From: Candidatus Binatia bacterium
GTDB taxonomy: Bacteria > Desulfobacterota > Binatia > UBA12015
Assembly (NCBI GenBank): GCA_036563615.1
Contig: DATCMB010000004.1
Coordinates: 533,293 to 597,292, forward strand
Length of the DNA stretch: 64,000 bases
Reading direction: 5' to 3'
This document shows positions 55,091 through 64,000 of this stretch, in pieces. Each line of letters starts with the position of its first letter. Positions within the stretch are counted from its first letter, which is position 1. The position numbers were made by a program, and so were the translations under genes. A model generated the notes under the pieces. That model made no database searches, was not told the origin of the DNA, and was given only the letters and a program-made list of their open reading frames with translations.

Positions 55091-56514
55091 TCGACGACGC
55101 GCAGGACGCGGGCCTTGCGTCGCTGCGGCTTGCTGGCGCTCGCGGGGGCGCTCTCGGGCTGCGGCTCGCGCACCGGACGCGTCGCCATGCCGCGCCGCCC
55201 GGTGGGAGCGGTGGTGGTCGCCGCGACCGACGGCTGGCGGCCGCCGGGCACGCGCTCGATGTCGGCGCCGATGCCGGCGAGCTTCGCCTCGAGCCGCTCG
55301 TAGCCGCGGTCGAGGTGGTAGACGCGCTGCAGGCGCGTCGTGTTCTGCGCGCCGAGCGCCGCGACCACGAGGCACACGCTCGCGCGCAGGTCGGTCGCCA
55401 TCACGGGCGCGCCCTCGAGCTTCGCGGGACCGGTGACGAGCGCCTTCGGACCGTCGAGGCGGATGTCGGCGCCCATGCGCACGAGCTCCTGCACGTGCAT
55501 GAAGCGGTTCTCGAACACGGTCTCGGTGATCTCGCTGACCCCGTCCGCGAAGCACATCAGCGCCATGAACTGCGCCTGCAGGTCGGTCGGGAAGCCGGGG
55601 TACGGCGCGGTGCGGATGTCGACCGCGCGCAGCGGCTTCTCGCGCCGCACGCGGACGCCGCCCTCGACCGGCGTCACCTCGACGCCCGCCGCGGCGAGCT
55701 TCTCGATCACCAGCGTGAGGTGGTCGGCGCGCGCGTTGCGCACGAGGACGTCGCCGCCCGCGGCGGCGACCGCCATCAGCAGCGTGCCCGCCTCGATGCG
55801 GTCCGGGATCACGCTGTGCTCGAAGCCGCCGAGGCTCTCGCGGCCCTCGATCTCGATCGTGGCGCTGCCGGCGCCGCGGATCACGGCGCCCATCTTGGTC
55901 AGGACCGCGGCGAGGTCGACGATCTCCGGCTCGCGCGCGGCGTTGTCGAGCACCGTCGTGCCGTCGGCGAGCGTCGCCGCGAGCATCAGGTTCTCGGTCG
56001 CGCCGACCGACGGCATCTCGAGCACGATGTGCGCGGCGCGCAGCCGCGGGCGGCCGCTCGCGTCGCGCGGCGCGCGCGCCTCGACGTAGCCGTGCGACTG
56101 CGTGATCGTCGCGCCCATGCGCTCGAAGCCGCGCAGGTGCAGGTTGACCGGCCGGCTGCCGATCGCGCAGCCGCCCGGGGTCGCGACCCGCGCCTCGCCG
56201 AAGCGGGCGAGCAGCGGTCCGAGCGCGAGGAACGAGGCGCGCATCGTCTTGACCAGGTCGTAGGGCGCCTCGAAGGCGGTCACGTCGCGCGCGGTGAGCG
56301 TCACGACGTCGTCCTCGCAGGACGCGGTCACGCCCATCTGCGCGAGGAGACGCTGGGTCGTGCGACAGTCGACGACCTGCGGGACGTTCTCGATCCGGCA
56401 CGTCTCGGGGGTGAGCAGCGAGGCGAACAAGATCGGCAGCGCTGCGTTCTTCGCGCCGCTGACCGGCACTTCGCCCTCGAGCCGCCGGCCGCCGCGTATC
56501 CAGATCTCGTCCAT
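55087..56514 (-). CDS. murA: UDP-N-acetylglucosamine 1-carboxyvinyltransferase MurA
   Basis: 475 aa, GGAGGGGAGGA upstream of the ATG. First committed step of peptidoglycan synthesis. K22 in VSGAKNAALPILFA and the catalytic C116 in ATPGGCAIGSRPVNLHL are present, so a fosfomycin-sensitive cysteine-type enzyme is predicted. PYPGFPTDLQAQFMAL and FENRFMHVQELVRMGA are conserved. A tail of about 55 residues after IGADIERVPGG (VAATTTAPTGRRGMATRPV and so on, rich in Arg, Ala, Pro) is not part of the fold. Confidence 0.96.
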   Translation of the reverse strand: MDEIWIRGGRRLEGEVPVSGAKNAALPILFASLLTPETCRIENVPQVVDCRTTQRLLAQMGVTASCEDDVVTLTARDVTAFEAPYDLVKTMRASFLALGPLLARFGEARVATPGGCAIGSRPVNLHLRGFERMGATITQSHGYVEARAPRDASGRPRLRAAHIVLEMPSVGATENLMLAATLADGTTVLDNAAREPEIVDLAAVLTKMGAVIRGAGSATIEIEGRESLGGFEHSVIPDRIEAGTLLMAVAAAGGDVLVRNARADHLTLVIEKLAAAGVEVTPVEGGVRVRREKPLRAVDIRTAPYPGFPTDLQAQFMALMCFADGVSEITETVFENRFMHVQELVRMGADIRLDGPKALVTGPAKLEGAPVMATDLRASVCLVVAALGAQNTTRLQRVYHLDRGYERLEAKLAGIGADIERVPGGRQPSVAATTTAPTGRRGMATRPVREPQPESAPASASKPQRRKARVLRVVE

Positions 56515-56541
56515 CCGTCCTCCCCTCCGGCCCGCTTCGCT

Positions 56542-57452
56542 CTATCGCGTCGCCACCATCGCGGGCCGCCACCGCGCACGGACGACTCGATCCCGTCCGG
56601 CGAGGTCGCGTCGCACCTCGATGCCCTCGAACCCGAGGTCACGTGCGAGCGCCCTCGCCGTGTCGCCCTGCTTGAATCCGATCTCGCTCACCACGAAGCC
56701 GCCCGGACGCAACACTCGAGCCGCATCGGCCAGCAGCGCACGCAACGTCCCAGCACCATCCATATCACCGCCGAGCAGCGCGGCAACGGGTTCGGCGCGC
56801 ACTTCGGGAGGAGAAGCGTCGATTTCGTCCTGCGAAAGATACGGCGGGTTGGAGACGACGAGGTCGAGGCTCGCCGCGGCGAAGCTCGAGGTCAGGTCGC
56901 CGCACACGAGCGCCACCCCGCCCGGCGCGTGGCGCGCGGCGTTGCCGCGGGCGACCGCGAGGCAGGCGCGCGAGCGGTCGAGCGCGACGATCAGCGGTCG
57001 GGCGTCCGGAGGGGTGCGGGCGAGCTCGTGCGCGAGCGTCACCGCGATCGCGCCGCTGCCGGTGCCGACGTCGACGACCCGCAGCCGCCCGCGACCGCCC
57101 TCGTCGCGCAGGACGCGCAGCGCCTCGAGCGCCGTTTCGACCACGAGCTCCGTCTCCGGGCGTGGAATCAGCACGCGCGGATCGACGGCGAAGCTCAGCG
57201 AGTAGAACTCGCGCTCGCCGGTGAGGTACGCGACCGGCTCGCCCGCCGCGCGCCGCGCGACCAGCTCCAAGAAGCGCGCGACCTGCGCCGCCGCGAGCGC
57301 CTCGTCACGCCGGACGAAGAGCGTCGTCCGCGTGCCGCCCAGCACGTGCGCGAGCAGCACCTCGGCGTCGAGGCGGGCGCCGTCGACGCCGGAGACCTCC
57401 AGGCGGGCCGTCGCGTCGGCGAGCGCCGCGCCGATCGTGCCCGCCTTGGCCG

Positions 57453-57456
<4 letters not shown>
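56542..57456 (-). CDS. prmC: Peptide chain release factor N5-glutamine methyltransferase PrmC
   Basis: 304 aa from TTG 57456, which overlaps the prfA stop as TTGA, in keeping with the 4-bp overlaps elsewhere; a GTG 36 bases earlier would overlap prfA by 40 bp. N-terminal helical substrate domain ([42 protein letters not shown]), then SAM motif [16 protein letters not shown] and the catalytic NPPY in [15 protein letters not shown]. Methylates the GGQ glutamine of release factors, here encoded directly upstream. Confidence 0.94.
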
Positions 57457-58520
<1,064 letters not shown>

Positions 58521-58585
58521 CGGCGCGCCCCGGTCGCGGCTCCTCCGGTCCCGAGGTCACGGGCCGTGGCCGGGCCACGGCCGGA

Positions 58586-58828
58586 TCAGGAGCTGGCCTG
58601 CTCGGCAGGCGGCGTCGCGGCTGCGGCGCCACCCTTCTTGTAGCGACGGTTGAAGCGCTCCACGCGTCCCGCGACGTCCATGATCTTCTGCTTGCCGGTG
58701 TAGAACGGATGGCAGTTCGAGCAGACCTCGACGTGGATCTCCTTGCGGGTCGAGCGCGTCTCGATCACGGTGCCGCAGCTGCAGATGATCCGGCTGACGT
58801 CGTAGTTCGGGTGGATGCCCTCTTTCAT
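58586..58828 (-). CDS. rpmE: 50S ribosomal protein L31 (zinc-binding type)
   Basis: 80 aa from ATG 58828. [20 protein letters not shown] is the L31 N-terminus; C16, C18, C36 and C39 ([14 protein letters not shown]) form the zinc site of the C+ form. [12 protein letters not shown] closes the conserved part; a 17-residue Gly/Ala/Pro tail ([17 protein letters not shown]) is an addition. Upstream of prfA by 65 bp. The family frame is open further upstream, but no conserved sequence continues there. Confidence 0.96.
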   Translation of the reverse strand: MKEGIHPNYDVSRIICSCGTVIETRSTRKEIHVEVCSNCHPFYTGKQKIMDVAGRVERFNRRYKKGGAAAATPPAEQASS

Positions 58829-58837
58829 GATCCGTTC

Positions 58838-58866
58838 GGGGTAGCACCGGCTCCGCGAGGGGGCAA
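58838..58866 (-). promoter_or_regulatory. Possible promoter of rpmE
   Basis: Minus strand: TTGCCC (58866-58861), 17-bp spacer, TACCCC (58843-58838), 9 bp before the ATG. Weak hexamers, near-leaderless geometry. Confidence 0.3.
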
Positions 58867-58941
58867 ACCAGCCCCGCAGACGGACGCGAGGCCGCACGTC
58901 GGAACGGCGCCCGCCCCGCGCTCGAGCGCCGCGTCCGCGCA

Positions 58942-58970
58942 TTGACTTCGAGGCGAGCGCGCGTTTTATC
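58942..58970 (+). promoter_or_regulatory. Promoter of the 178-aa unknown gene
   Basis: TTGACT (58942-58947), 17-bp spacer, TTTATC (58965-58970), then 7 bp to the ATG at 58978. A leaderless transcript is predicted. Confidence 0.5.
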
Positions 58971-58977
58971 CCGCGCG

Positions 58978-59514
58978 ATGCCCACCTCGGAACATCGACG
59001 CCGGCGTCGCGTGGTGACCAACCCGAGCCGCACCTGGCATCCGGGCTGGCTGCGCTCACTGCCGCCCGAGATGAGCGAGTGGCTCGCGTTCGCCGTCCTG
59101 CGCGACCCGACCGCCGAGACCCCGCTGCGCACGCTGCTCGAGAGCTACGAGCTGTTCGCCGCGTCCGAGGGGCTGCCGGCGATTCCGGACATCACCTTCG
59201 TGCGCCACCTCGAGGCGCTCGGCATCGAGCGCCGCGGCGCGACCTTCGTCGGGCTGCGGGTGCACGCCTCGATCCCGCCGATCCGCCTGCTGACCAAGCT
59301 CGAGATCTACGGCTTCCGCTTCGCGACCCGCGACGGCGAGCTCGCGTGGCGCGAGCCGGCGGCCGTCGCCGACCTCGAGCGGCGCGTCGTCAAGCGTCAC
59401 CGCCGCGAGCTCGCCGCGGCGCTCGCGCAGATCGAGGAGACGCGCGCGATGCTGCGCGGCGCGAGCCCCCTGCCCTCGCCGCTGCCGCTGCGCGTCTCGC
59501 GCTGCGCGGCGTGA
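58978..59514 (+). CDS. Unknown protein with a primase-type winged-helix-like segment
   Basis: 178 aa from ATG 58978; an upstream in-frame ATG-like start lies inside the promoter. A basic N-terminus ([20 protein letters not shown]) is followed by [40 protein letters not shown] and [10 protein letters not shown]. This middle part resembles the C-terminal winged helix of phage D5/P4-type primases (W..Y...(C/E)....P.....F...L...G...R......GIRL), a weak similarity seen by eye. The C-terminal half is a charged helix. No signal or membrane segment. It could be a DNA-binding protein; no function is claimed. Convergent with the CobS-like gene. Confidence 0.7.
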   Translation: MPTSEHRRRRRVVTNPSRTWHPGWLRSLPPEMSEWLAFAVLRDPTAETPLRTLLESYELFAASEGLPAIPDITFVRHLEALGIERRGATFVGLRVHASIPPIRLLTKLEIYGFRFATRDGELAWREPAAVADLERRVVKRHRRELAAALAQIEETRAMLRGASPLPSPLPLRVSRCAA

Positions 59515-59550
59515 CGCCGGGCGACGCGGCGTCCGCCGCCGATGCCTAGC

Positions 59551-59571
59551 GTCCGCGAGCAGCACGCGGAC
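59551..59571. terminator. Hairpin between convergent genes
   Basis: GTCCGCG (59551-59557) and CGCGGAC (59565-59571), perfect 7-bp stem with a 7-base loop, midway between two convergent stops, so it could serve both. No T tract. Confidence 0.35.
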
Positions 59572-59593
59572 TGAGCTCCACGCGTACCGCGCC

Positions 59594-60436
59594 TCACGCG
59601 CCGAGCGCGCGTGCGAGCGCGACCAGCGCCGCGGCGAGCAGCAGCACGACGGCCTCGCACAGCTCGCCGCCCGCGCGCACGGTCGTCGCCGTGACGCCGC
59701 CGAACGCGCGGTGCACGACGATGCGAAGCCCGACCGCGACGCTGCCCGAGCCGATCAGCAGCACGACGCCCATCGCGTTGCTGAGCGCGAGCGTCGCCGC
59801 CATCGCGCTCACGCTCGCGACGCCGAACTCGCGGAACTTCATCTCGCGCACGAGCGTCGCCTCGAAGTCCTGCTCGCGAGCCGGCAGCGAGCCGTAGGCC
59901 TGCACGACGAGCGCCCAGCGCCCGAGCGTCGCGGCGAGCACGACGGCGAGCGCCAGCGTGCCGCGGTCGAGCGCGCCGCCGTCGAGGAGCGCGAGCGCGC
60001 CCGCCTTGGCGACCAGGACCAGCGCGCAGACGATCGCGCCGGCGGCACCGAGTCCGCCGTCCTCGAGGCGCGCCAGCGCCGCGTCGCGACCTCCGCGCTT
60101 CGCCGACCCGAGCGCACCCACGAGCCGCGCGAGCCCCGCGAGCAGCGTGCCGCGGCTCGCGAGCCAGAGCAGCGCGACGCCGAGCAGCGCGAGCGCGACC
60201 CGCGGCAGATCGAGCCGCGCCGCGCCGAGCAGCAGCGCCGCGACGAGCACGCCCTGCACGAAGCCGATCGCCGGAAAGAGCATGCTGCCGCGCGCGACGT
60301 CGCGCGGCACGCGCGTCGCGCGCGAGCCGACGAGGAACAGCACGGCCGCGCGCGCCTCGGCGAAGAACGCGCGCACGGCGCGCGCGAGCCCCGTGCTTTC
60401 TCCGTCGGCGGCCGATCTGGTAGGGCTGGAGGACAT
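59594..60436 (-). CDS. CobS (cobalamin synthase)-like membrane protein lacking the catalytic aspartates
   Basis: 280 aa from ATG 60436. The hydrophobic pattern and landmarks match adenosylcobinamide-GDP ribazoletransferase: VARGSMLFPAIGFVQGVLVA (CobS: RG...FPLIGLLLG), EDGGLGAAGAIVCALVLVAK (CobS: RDSRLGTHG.....LAK), TLGRWALVVQAYGSLPARE and FGGVTATTVRAGGELCEAVV (CobS: GGQTGDTLGAAIELGE). The signature GGFHLDGLADTCDG is RGTLLAGLARLVGA, so the Asp residues are gone, and TGD is TAT. B12 synthase activity is therefore not expected. No cob gene is adjacent. Divergent from the P450 gene. True role unknown. Confidence 0.75.
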   Translation of the reverse strand: MSSSPTRSAADGESTGLARAVRAFFAEARAAVLFLVGSRATRVPRDVARGSMLFPAIGFVQGVLVAALLLGAARLDLPRVALALLGVALLWLASRGTLLAGLARLVGALGSAKRGGRDAALARLEDGGLGAAGAIVCALVLVAKAGALALLDGGALDRGTLALAVVLAATLGRWALVVQAYGSLPAREQDFEATLVREMKFREFGVASVSAMAATLALSNAMGVVLLIGSGSVAVGLRIVVHRAFGGVTATTVRAGGELCEAVVLLLAAALVALARALGA

Positions 60437-60501
60437 TCGGGCGAACGAGCCTCGTCTCGCAATGGACCGCGGACGCGGAGCTTTCGCCGAGGAGCGCGAG
60501 G

Positions 60502-61746
60502 ATGTCCAGCCAGGCGGCCGACGGCGCACACGCGGCGAGGCTCGCGAACGTCGACCCGAACGACCCGTGGCGCGGCGTCGATCCGATGGATCCCGCGGTC
60601 CGCGAGAACCCACACCCCTATCTCGCGCACCTGCGCGAGGTCGACCCGGTCAATCTCACGCCGCTCGGCTTCTGGCGGCTCACCCGCTACGCGGACGTCG
60701 AGCGCCTGCTGAAGGACGTGCCGGTCGGCGTGCGCAGGAGCGACGGCACGCGCATCGGCGAGGCGCGACTGCCCGGCGGGCCGAGCGAGTTCATGCTGCA
60801 GCAGGACCCGCCCGACCACACGCGGCTGCGCCGCCTGGTGAGCAAGGCCTTCACGCCGAACGCCGTCACGCGTCTGCGCGCGCACGTGCGCGAGATCGTC
60901 ACGCGCCAGCTCGACCGCGTCGCCGCCGACGGCCGCATGGACGTCATCGCCGACCTCGCGCTGCCGGTGCCGGCCACCGTGATCTGCGAGATGATGGGCG
61001 TGCCGCTCTCCGACCGCGACCGCTTCACCGAGTGGACGGCCGACGCGACCCACCTGCTGGCCGCGCTGTTCGCGCCGCCCGAGGTGCTCGAGCGCGGCGC
61101 GGCCGCGGCAGCGGCGCTGCGCGACTACTTCGAGGCGCTGATCGAGGAGCGTCGCAAGCGTCTCGGCGACGACCTGCTGAGCGACCTGATCCGCGCCGAG
61201 GAGGAAGGCGATCGCCTGAGCCCGACCGAGCTCATCTCGCAGTCGATCGGGCTGCTGATCGCGGGCTTCGAGACGACGATCGGCTTGATCGGCAACGGCG
61301 TGCTCGCGCTGATCCGCCACCCCGATCAGCTCGCGCTGCTGCGCTCGGATCCGTCGCTCGTGCCGAACGCGGTCGAGGAGTGCCTGCGCTACGACGGACC
61401 GATCCTGCTCACCGTGCGCTACCTGCGCGAGGACACGCGGTTCGGCGACAAGCGGATCCCGAAGGACGCGATGGTGATGGCCTTCCTCGCGGCCGCCCAC
61501 CGCGACCCCGCGGTGTTCCCCGATCCCGACCGCTTCGACGTCACGCGCCAGGGGGCGCCGAACCTCGCCTTCGGCGGCGGCGTGCACTACTGCCTCGGCG
61601 CGCACTTGGCGCGCATGGAGGCGCAGGAGGCGATCGGCGGCCTGGTGACGCGCTTTCGCGACCTCGAGCTCGAGAGCGAGCGCCTCGAGTGGGGACGATC
61701 GCTGTTCCGCGTGCTCGGCTCGCTGCCGATCCGCTTCGCGGCTTGA
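60502..61746 (+). CDS. Cytochrome P450
   Basis: 414-aa soluble bacterial P450. I-helix AGFETT (254-259) with the oxygen-activating Thr pair, ExxR E293-R296 in [10 protein letters not shown], and the heme-binding [15 protein letters not shown] with the thiolate C364. [20 protein letters not shown] and [14 protein letters not shown] are typical of the CYP107/CYP125-like soluble group. Substrate unknown. No ferredoxin or reductase gene is adjacent. A GAGGAG-like sequence precedes the ATG, so this gene has a leader, unlike several neighbours. Confidence 0.95.
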   Translation: MSSQAADGAHAARLANVDPNDPWRGVDPMDPAVRENPHPYLAHLREVDPVNLTPLGFWRLTRYADVERLLKDVPVGVRRSDGTRIGEARLPGGPSEFMLQQDPPDHTRLRRLVSKAFTPNAVTRLRAHVREIVTRQLDRVAADGRMDVIADLALPVPATVICEMMGVPLSDRDRFTEWTADATHLLAALFAPPEVLERGAAAAAALRDYFEALIEERRKRLGDDLLSDLIRAEEEGDRLSPTELISQSIGLLIAGFETTIGLIGNGVLALIRHPDQLALLRSDPSLVPNAVEECLRYDGPILLTVRYLREDTRFGDKRIPKDAMVMAFLAAAHRDPAVFPDPDRFDVTRQGAPNLAFGGGVHYCLGAHLARMEAQEAIGGLVTRFRDLELESERLEWGRSLFRVLGSLPIRFAA

Positions 61747-61770
61747 TTCCTCCGCCCTGCAGCCTATCTC
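61743..61770 (+). promoter_or_regulatory. Possible leaderless promoter of the nucleotidyltransferase gene
   Basis: TTGATT (61743-61748, overlapping the P450 stop), 16-bp spacer, TATCTC (61765-61770), then 8 bp to the GTG at 61779. Confidence 0.4.
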
Positions 61771-61778
61771 TCTGAGCC

Positions 61779-62513
61779 GTGAAGCCCGCCGCCGAGACTG
61801 CCCGCCGCATCGAACAGGCGGCGGCGGCGCTGGCGCAGGCGCTCGGCGAGCGCGTCGTCTCGATCGCGGTGTACGGCAGCGCCGCCGGCGAGGAGTTCTC
61901 GCCAGCGCACTCCGACGTCAATCTCTTGCTGGTCCTCCGCGAGGTGGAGTTCGCCGACCTGCGCCTGATCGGCACGATCCTCGCGCGCGAGGCGCGCGAG
62001 GACCTGCGCTTCGCGACACCGCTCGTCGTCACGCCGGCGTTCCTGCGCGACGCGGCCGACGCGTTCCCGATCGAGCTCGACGACATGCGCGAGCGGCACC
62101 GCGTGCTGCACGGCGAGGATCTGCTGGCGGGCGTCCGCGTGCTGCCGGCGCGTCTGCGCGAGCAGGCGGAGCGCGAGTCGCGCAGCATGCTGCTGCGTCT
62201 GCGCGCGCTCGCGGTGCACCGTCCGCCCGACGCCGAGCTGCAGCACGCGCTCGCTGCGCTCGAGTCGGCGCTGGTGGTGGTCGAGCGCGCGCTGCTGCGC
62301 TCGTCGTCCGGCGAGCGTCCCGGACGCGGCACGGCGCTGTTCGAGGCGATCGAGCGGCATTCGGGAGTTCGGCTGCGCGCGCTGCCGCGGCTCGACGCGC
62401 TCCGCGAGGGACGCGAGGCGTGGCCGACGGGCGCCGACCTCGACGACCTGCTCGCGGTCGTGCTGCGCGAGGTCGAGGCGCTGGTGCGGCTGGTCGACGG
62501 GCACGGGGGCTGA
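61779..62513 (+). CDS. MNT-type nucleotidyltransferase domain protein
   Basis: 244 aa, GTG start. The Pol-beta-like nucleotidyltransferase core is near the N-terminus: IAVYGSAAGEEFSPAHSDVNLLLVL, quoted as the GS pair (33-34) and D46-V-N48, a DxN variant of the DxD metal motif found in a subset of this family. The rest is helical (DMRERHRVLHGEDLLAG, ERESRSMLLRLRALAVH) and may form a C-terminal helical bundle. It may transfer a nucleotide to a protein or small molecule; no HEPN or antitoxin partner is adjacent, so a toxin-antitoxin role is not supported. It is followed 4 bp later by the TPM gene. Confidence 0.8.
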   Translation: MKPAAETARRIEQAAAALAQALGERVVSIAVYGSAAGEEFSPAHSDVNLLLVLREVEFADLRLIGTILAREAREDLRFATPLVVTPAFLRDAADAFPIELDDMRERHRVLHGEDLLAGVRVLPARLREQAERESRSMLLRLRALAVHRPPDAELQHALAALESALVVVERALLRSSSGERPGRGTALFEAIERHSGVRLRALPRLDALREGREAWPTGADLDDLLAVVLREVEALVRLVDGHGG

Positions 62514-62517
62514 GCGC

Positions 62518-63369
62518 GTGACGGCTCTGCGTCTTCGGAGCGCGCCCGGCGCGCGCTCGCGCGTGCTCGCCTGCCGCGTCGCACCCGTCCTCGCGTGCGC
62601 GCTCGTGCTGCTTGCGGCGGTATCCGCGCACGCGCAGCAGATCGCGGTCCCCAAGCCGCAGGGCTTCGTCAACGACTTCGCGAACGTCATCGACGTGCCG
62701 ACCAAGCGTCGGCTCGAAGCGCTGATCCGCGAGCTGCAGCAGAAGACCGGCGCCGAGATCGCGATCGTCACCGTGCGCTCGACCGAGCCCGAGACCGCCT
62801 TCGACTACGCGATGGCGATCGCCGAGCAGTGGAAGCCCGGCGCCAAGGACAAGGACAACGGCGTCGTCTTCCTGGTCGCGGTCGACGACCGCGAGCTGCA
62901 GATCCTGACCGGCTACGGCGTCGAGGGCGCGCTGCCCGACGGCAGGGTCGGCGAGATCCGCGACACGCTCATCGTGCCGGCGTTCCGCGCCGGCGACTAC
63001 TCGCGCGGCATCCTCGAGGCGACGCAGACGATGGCCGCGCTGATCGCGGCCGAGTACGGCGTGAAGCTCACCGGCGCGCCCGAGCCCGTGCGCCGACGCC
63101 CGCGCAGCGGCGGAAGCGGCGCCCTCGGGCTCCTCGGCTTCATCCTGCTCTTCCTGCTGGTGTCGGCGCTGATCAATGCGGTCGGCGGCGGCGGGCGACA
63201 CTACCGACGTGGTCGGCGAGGCGGTTTCGGCGCGCCGATCATCTTCCCAGGTGGTATGGGGGGACGCGGCGGCTTCGGCGGCCTCGGTGGCGGGTTCGGC
63301 GGCGGTGGCGGCTTTGGTGGCTTCGGCGGCGGCGGCTTCGGCGGCGGCGGAGCCGGAGGGAGATGGTGA
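62518..63369 (+). CDS. TPM-domain (YgcG-like) secreted or membrane protein
   Basis: 283 aa, GTG start, 4 bp after the nucleotidyltransferase stop. Signal peptide to about residue 40 (ACALVLLAAVSAHAQ). TPM domain 47-165: FVNDFANVIDVPTKRRLEAL, GAEIAIVTVRSTEP, DNGVVFLVAVDDRELQILTG and GYGVEGALPD. A membrane helix follows (about 203-222, GLLGFILLFLLVSALINAVG), then a Gly/Phe-rich tail (FGGLGGGFGGGGGFGGFGG). TPM proteins have been called phosphatases in plants, but the bacterial role is unclear. Adjacency to lemA is the common arrangement for this pair. Confidence 0.9.
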   Translation: MTALRLRSAPGARSRVLACRVAPVLACALVLLAAVSAHAQQIAVPKPQGFVNDFANVIDVPTKRRLEALIRELQQKTGAEIAIVTVRSTEPETAFDYAMAIAEQWKPGAKDKDNGVVFLVAVDDRELQILTGYGVEGALPDGRVGEIRDTLIVPAFRAGDYSRGILEATQTMAALIAAEYGVKLTGAPEPVRRRPRSGGSGALGLLGFILLFLLVSALINAVGGGGRHYRRGRRGGFGAPIIFPGGMGGRGGFGGLGGGFGGGGGFGGFGGGGFGGGGAGGRW

Positions 63370-63920
63370 TGACGAGACGGCTCTTGGTTGGGCTTCCGGT
63401 GCTCGTTCTCCTCGCGAGCGGTTGCGGCTCGTACAACACGCTCGTGCAGCAGCGCGAGGCGATCGACGCGCAGTGGTCGCAGGTCGAGAACCAGCTGCAG
63501 CGGCGCAACGACCTGATCCCGAACCTGGTCGAGGTGACCAAGGGCTACGCGAAGCACGAGCAGGAGATCTTCACCGCGGTCGCGAACGCGCGCTCGCGGC
63601 TGCTCGCCGCCGGCACGCGCGAGGAGCAGATCGAGGCGTCGAACCAGCTCTCGGGCGCGCTCGGACGCCTGCTGGCGCTCGCCGAGGCCTATCCCGACCT
63701 GAAGGCCAATGCGCAGTTCGCGCGTCTCTCCGACGAGCTCGCCGGAACGGAGAACCGCATCGCGACCGAGCGGCGGCGCTACAACGAGGCGGTGCGCGCG
63801 TACAACACGTCGATCAAGCAGATCCCGACGGCGCTGTTCGCGGGCTGCCTGGGCTTCAAGCCGGCCGAGTACTTCGAGGCGCCGGAGTCCGCGCAGCAGG
63901 TGCCGCGCGTCCAGTTCTGA
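63369..63920 (+). CDS. lemA: LemA family lipoprotein
   Basis: 183 aa from ATG 63369, which follows GGAGGGAG by six bases and overlaps the TPM stop by one base; ATG 63363 and GTG 63366 are close alternatives. A short hydrophobic segment ends in the lipobox LASGC (Cys19). The LemA domain has SYNTLVQQREAIDAQWSQVENQLQ, RRNDLIPNLVEVTKGYAKHE and VANARSRLL, and ends with YNTSIKQIPTALFAGCLGFK. LemA proteins are predominantly helical envelope proteins of unclear function, usually encoded with TPM-domain proteins as here. Confidence 0.93.
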   Translation: MTRRLLVGLPVLVLLASGCGSYNTLVQQREAIDAQWSQVENQLQRRNDLIPNLVEVTKGYAKHEQEIFTAVANARSRLLAAGTREEQIEASNQLSGALGRLLALAEAYPDLKANAQFARLSDELAGTENRIATERRRYNEAVRAYNTSIKQIPTALFAGCLGFKPAEYFEAPESAQQVPRVQF

Positions 63921-63957
63921 TCACGCGAGGTTCGTTCTTGATCGCTGGGGGACCGTC

Positions 63958-64000
63958 GTGCGCGCGCTGGTGATCGGTGCAGGCGGCGTCGGCGGCTACT
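63958..64000 (+). CDS. Start of a Rossmann-fold dehydrogenase (partial, runs off window)
   Basis: Only 14 codons are visible: GTG start, then RALVIGAGGVGGY, a GxGxxG dinucleotide-binding turn directly at the N-terminus. GGGGGA lies just upstream. The pattern fits 2-dehydropantoate 2-reductase or a saccharopine-dehydrogenase-like protein; the fragment is too short to decide. Same strand as lemA, 37 bp downstream. Confidence 0.5.
   Translation, partial: MRALVIGAGGVGGY

Noticed and set aside
61779..62513. MNT/HEPN toxin-antitoxin module
   Set aside because: Only the nucleotidyltransferase is present; the neighbours are a P450 and a TPM-domain protein, and no HEPN-like ORF is adjacent.

Overview
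The window is a GC-rich (about 70% by eye) bacterial chromosome segment from a diderm. It encodes MurA, LolA, two TolC-type outer-membrane proteins, an MlaC-like protein and a TraF/FadL-type outer-membrane barrel. The mix of RNase J, a DksA/TraR regulator, a SerA plus class-V aminotransferase pair, a glutaryl-CoA-dehydrogenase-like enzyme and a P450 fits an uncultured delta-proteobacterial-type lineage (Binatota or Myxococcota relatives). That placement is an inference; no rRNA or tRNA gene is visible to settle it.

Layout. 1-3.4 kb (minus): a partial N-carbamoylputrescine amidase, thiD and a ligase-like pseudoenzyme, chained by 4-bp overlaps, then a secreted protein of unknown function with a structured mRNA leader. 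3.6-13.8 kb (plus): a small secreted protein, then a giant exported protein (3,031 aa) of eight tandem beta-helix modules, translationally coupled to a small basic secreted protein. 13.9-14.8 kb: fabI and a 25-codon membrane micro-ORF. 14.8-23.2 kb (minus): aminotransferase, serA and purA, then an exporter set (ABC ATPase, MlaC-like protein, ABC-2 permease, TolC). 23.4-25.3 kb: a second TolC. 25.4-36 kb (minus): folE, a homoserine-kinase-like kinase, glycerate kinase, DksA/TraR, rimO, yajQ, lolA, ftsK and RNase J. 36.2-43.6 kb: ssb, radC, a glycosyltransferase, a HemN-like radical SAM enzyme, an RlmI-like methyltransferase, moaC, a 66-aa protein and an acyl-CoA dehydrogenase. 43.9-47.4 kb (plus): lytic transglycosylase lipoprotein, cysC, nitroreductase, trxB. 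47.5-48.3 kb: a decay scar where two truncated genes (AraC type and HupE/UreJ type) meet. 48.3-58.8 kb (minus): TraF-like barrel, cation-efflux protein, hisF-hisA-hisH-hisB-hisD, murA, prmC, prfA and rpmE. 59-64 kb: an unknown protein, a CobS homologue without its catalytic aspartates, a P450, a nucleotidyltransferase, a TPM-domain protein, LemA and the start of a Rossmann-fold enzyme.

Functionally most of the window is housekeeping: serine, histidine, folate, molybdopterin and thiamine synthesis, envelope assembly, translation termination and redox. The least ordinary items are the giant octa-modular beta-helix locus, two homologues of known enzymes that have lost their catalytic residues, a leader with interleaved complementary arms, and a recurring promoter geometry that places the predicted transcription start at or next to the start codon of about ten genes, suggesting frequent leaderless mRNAs.
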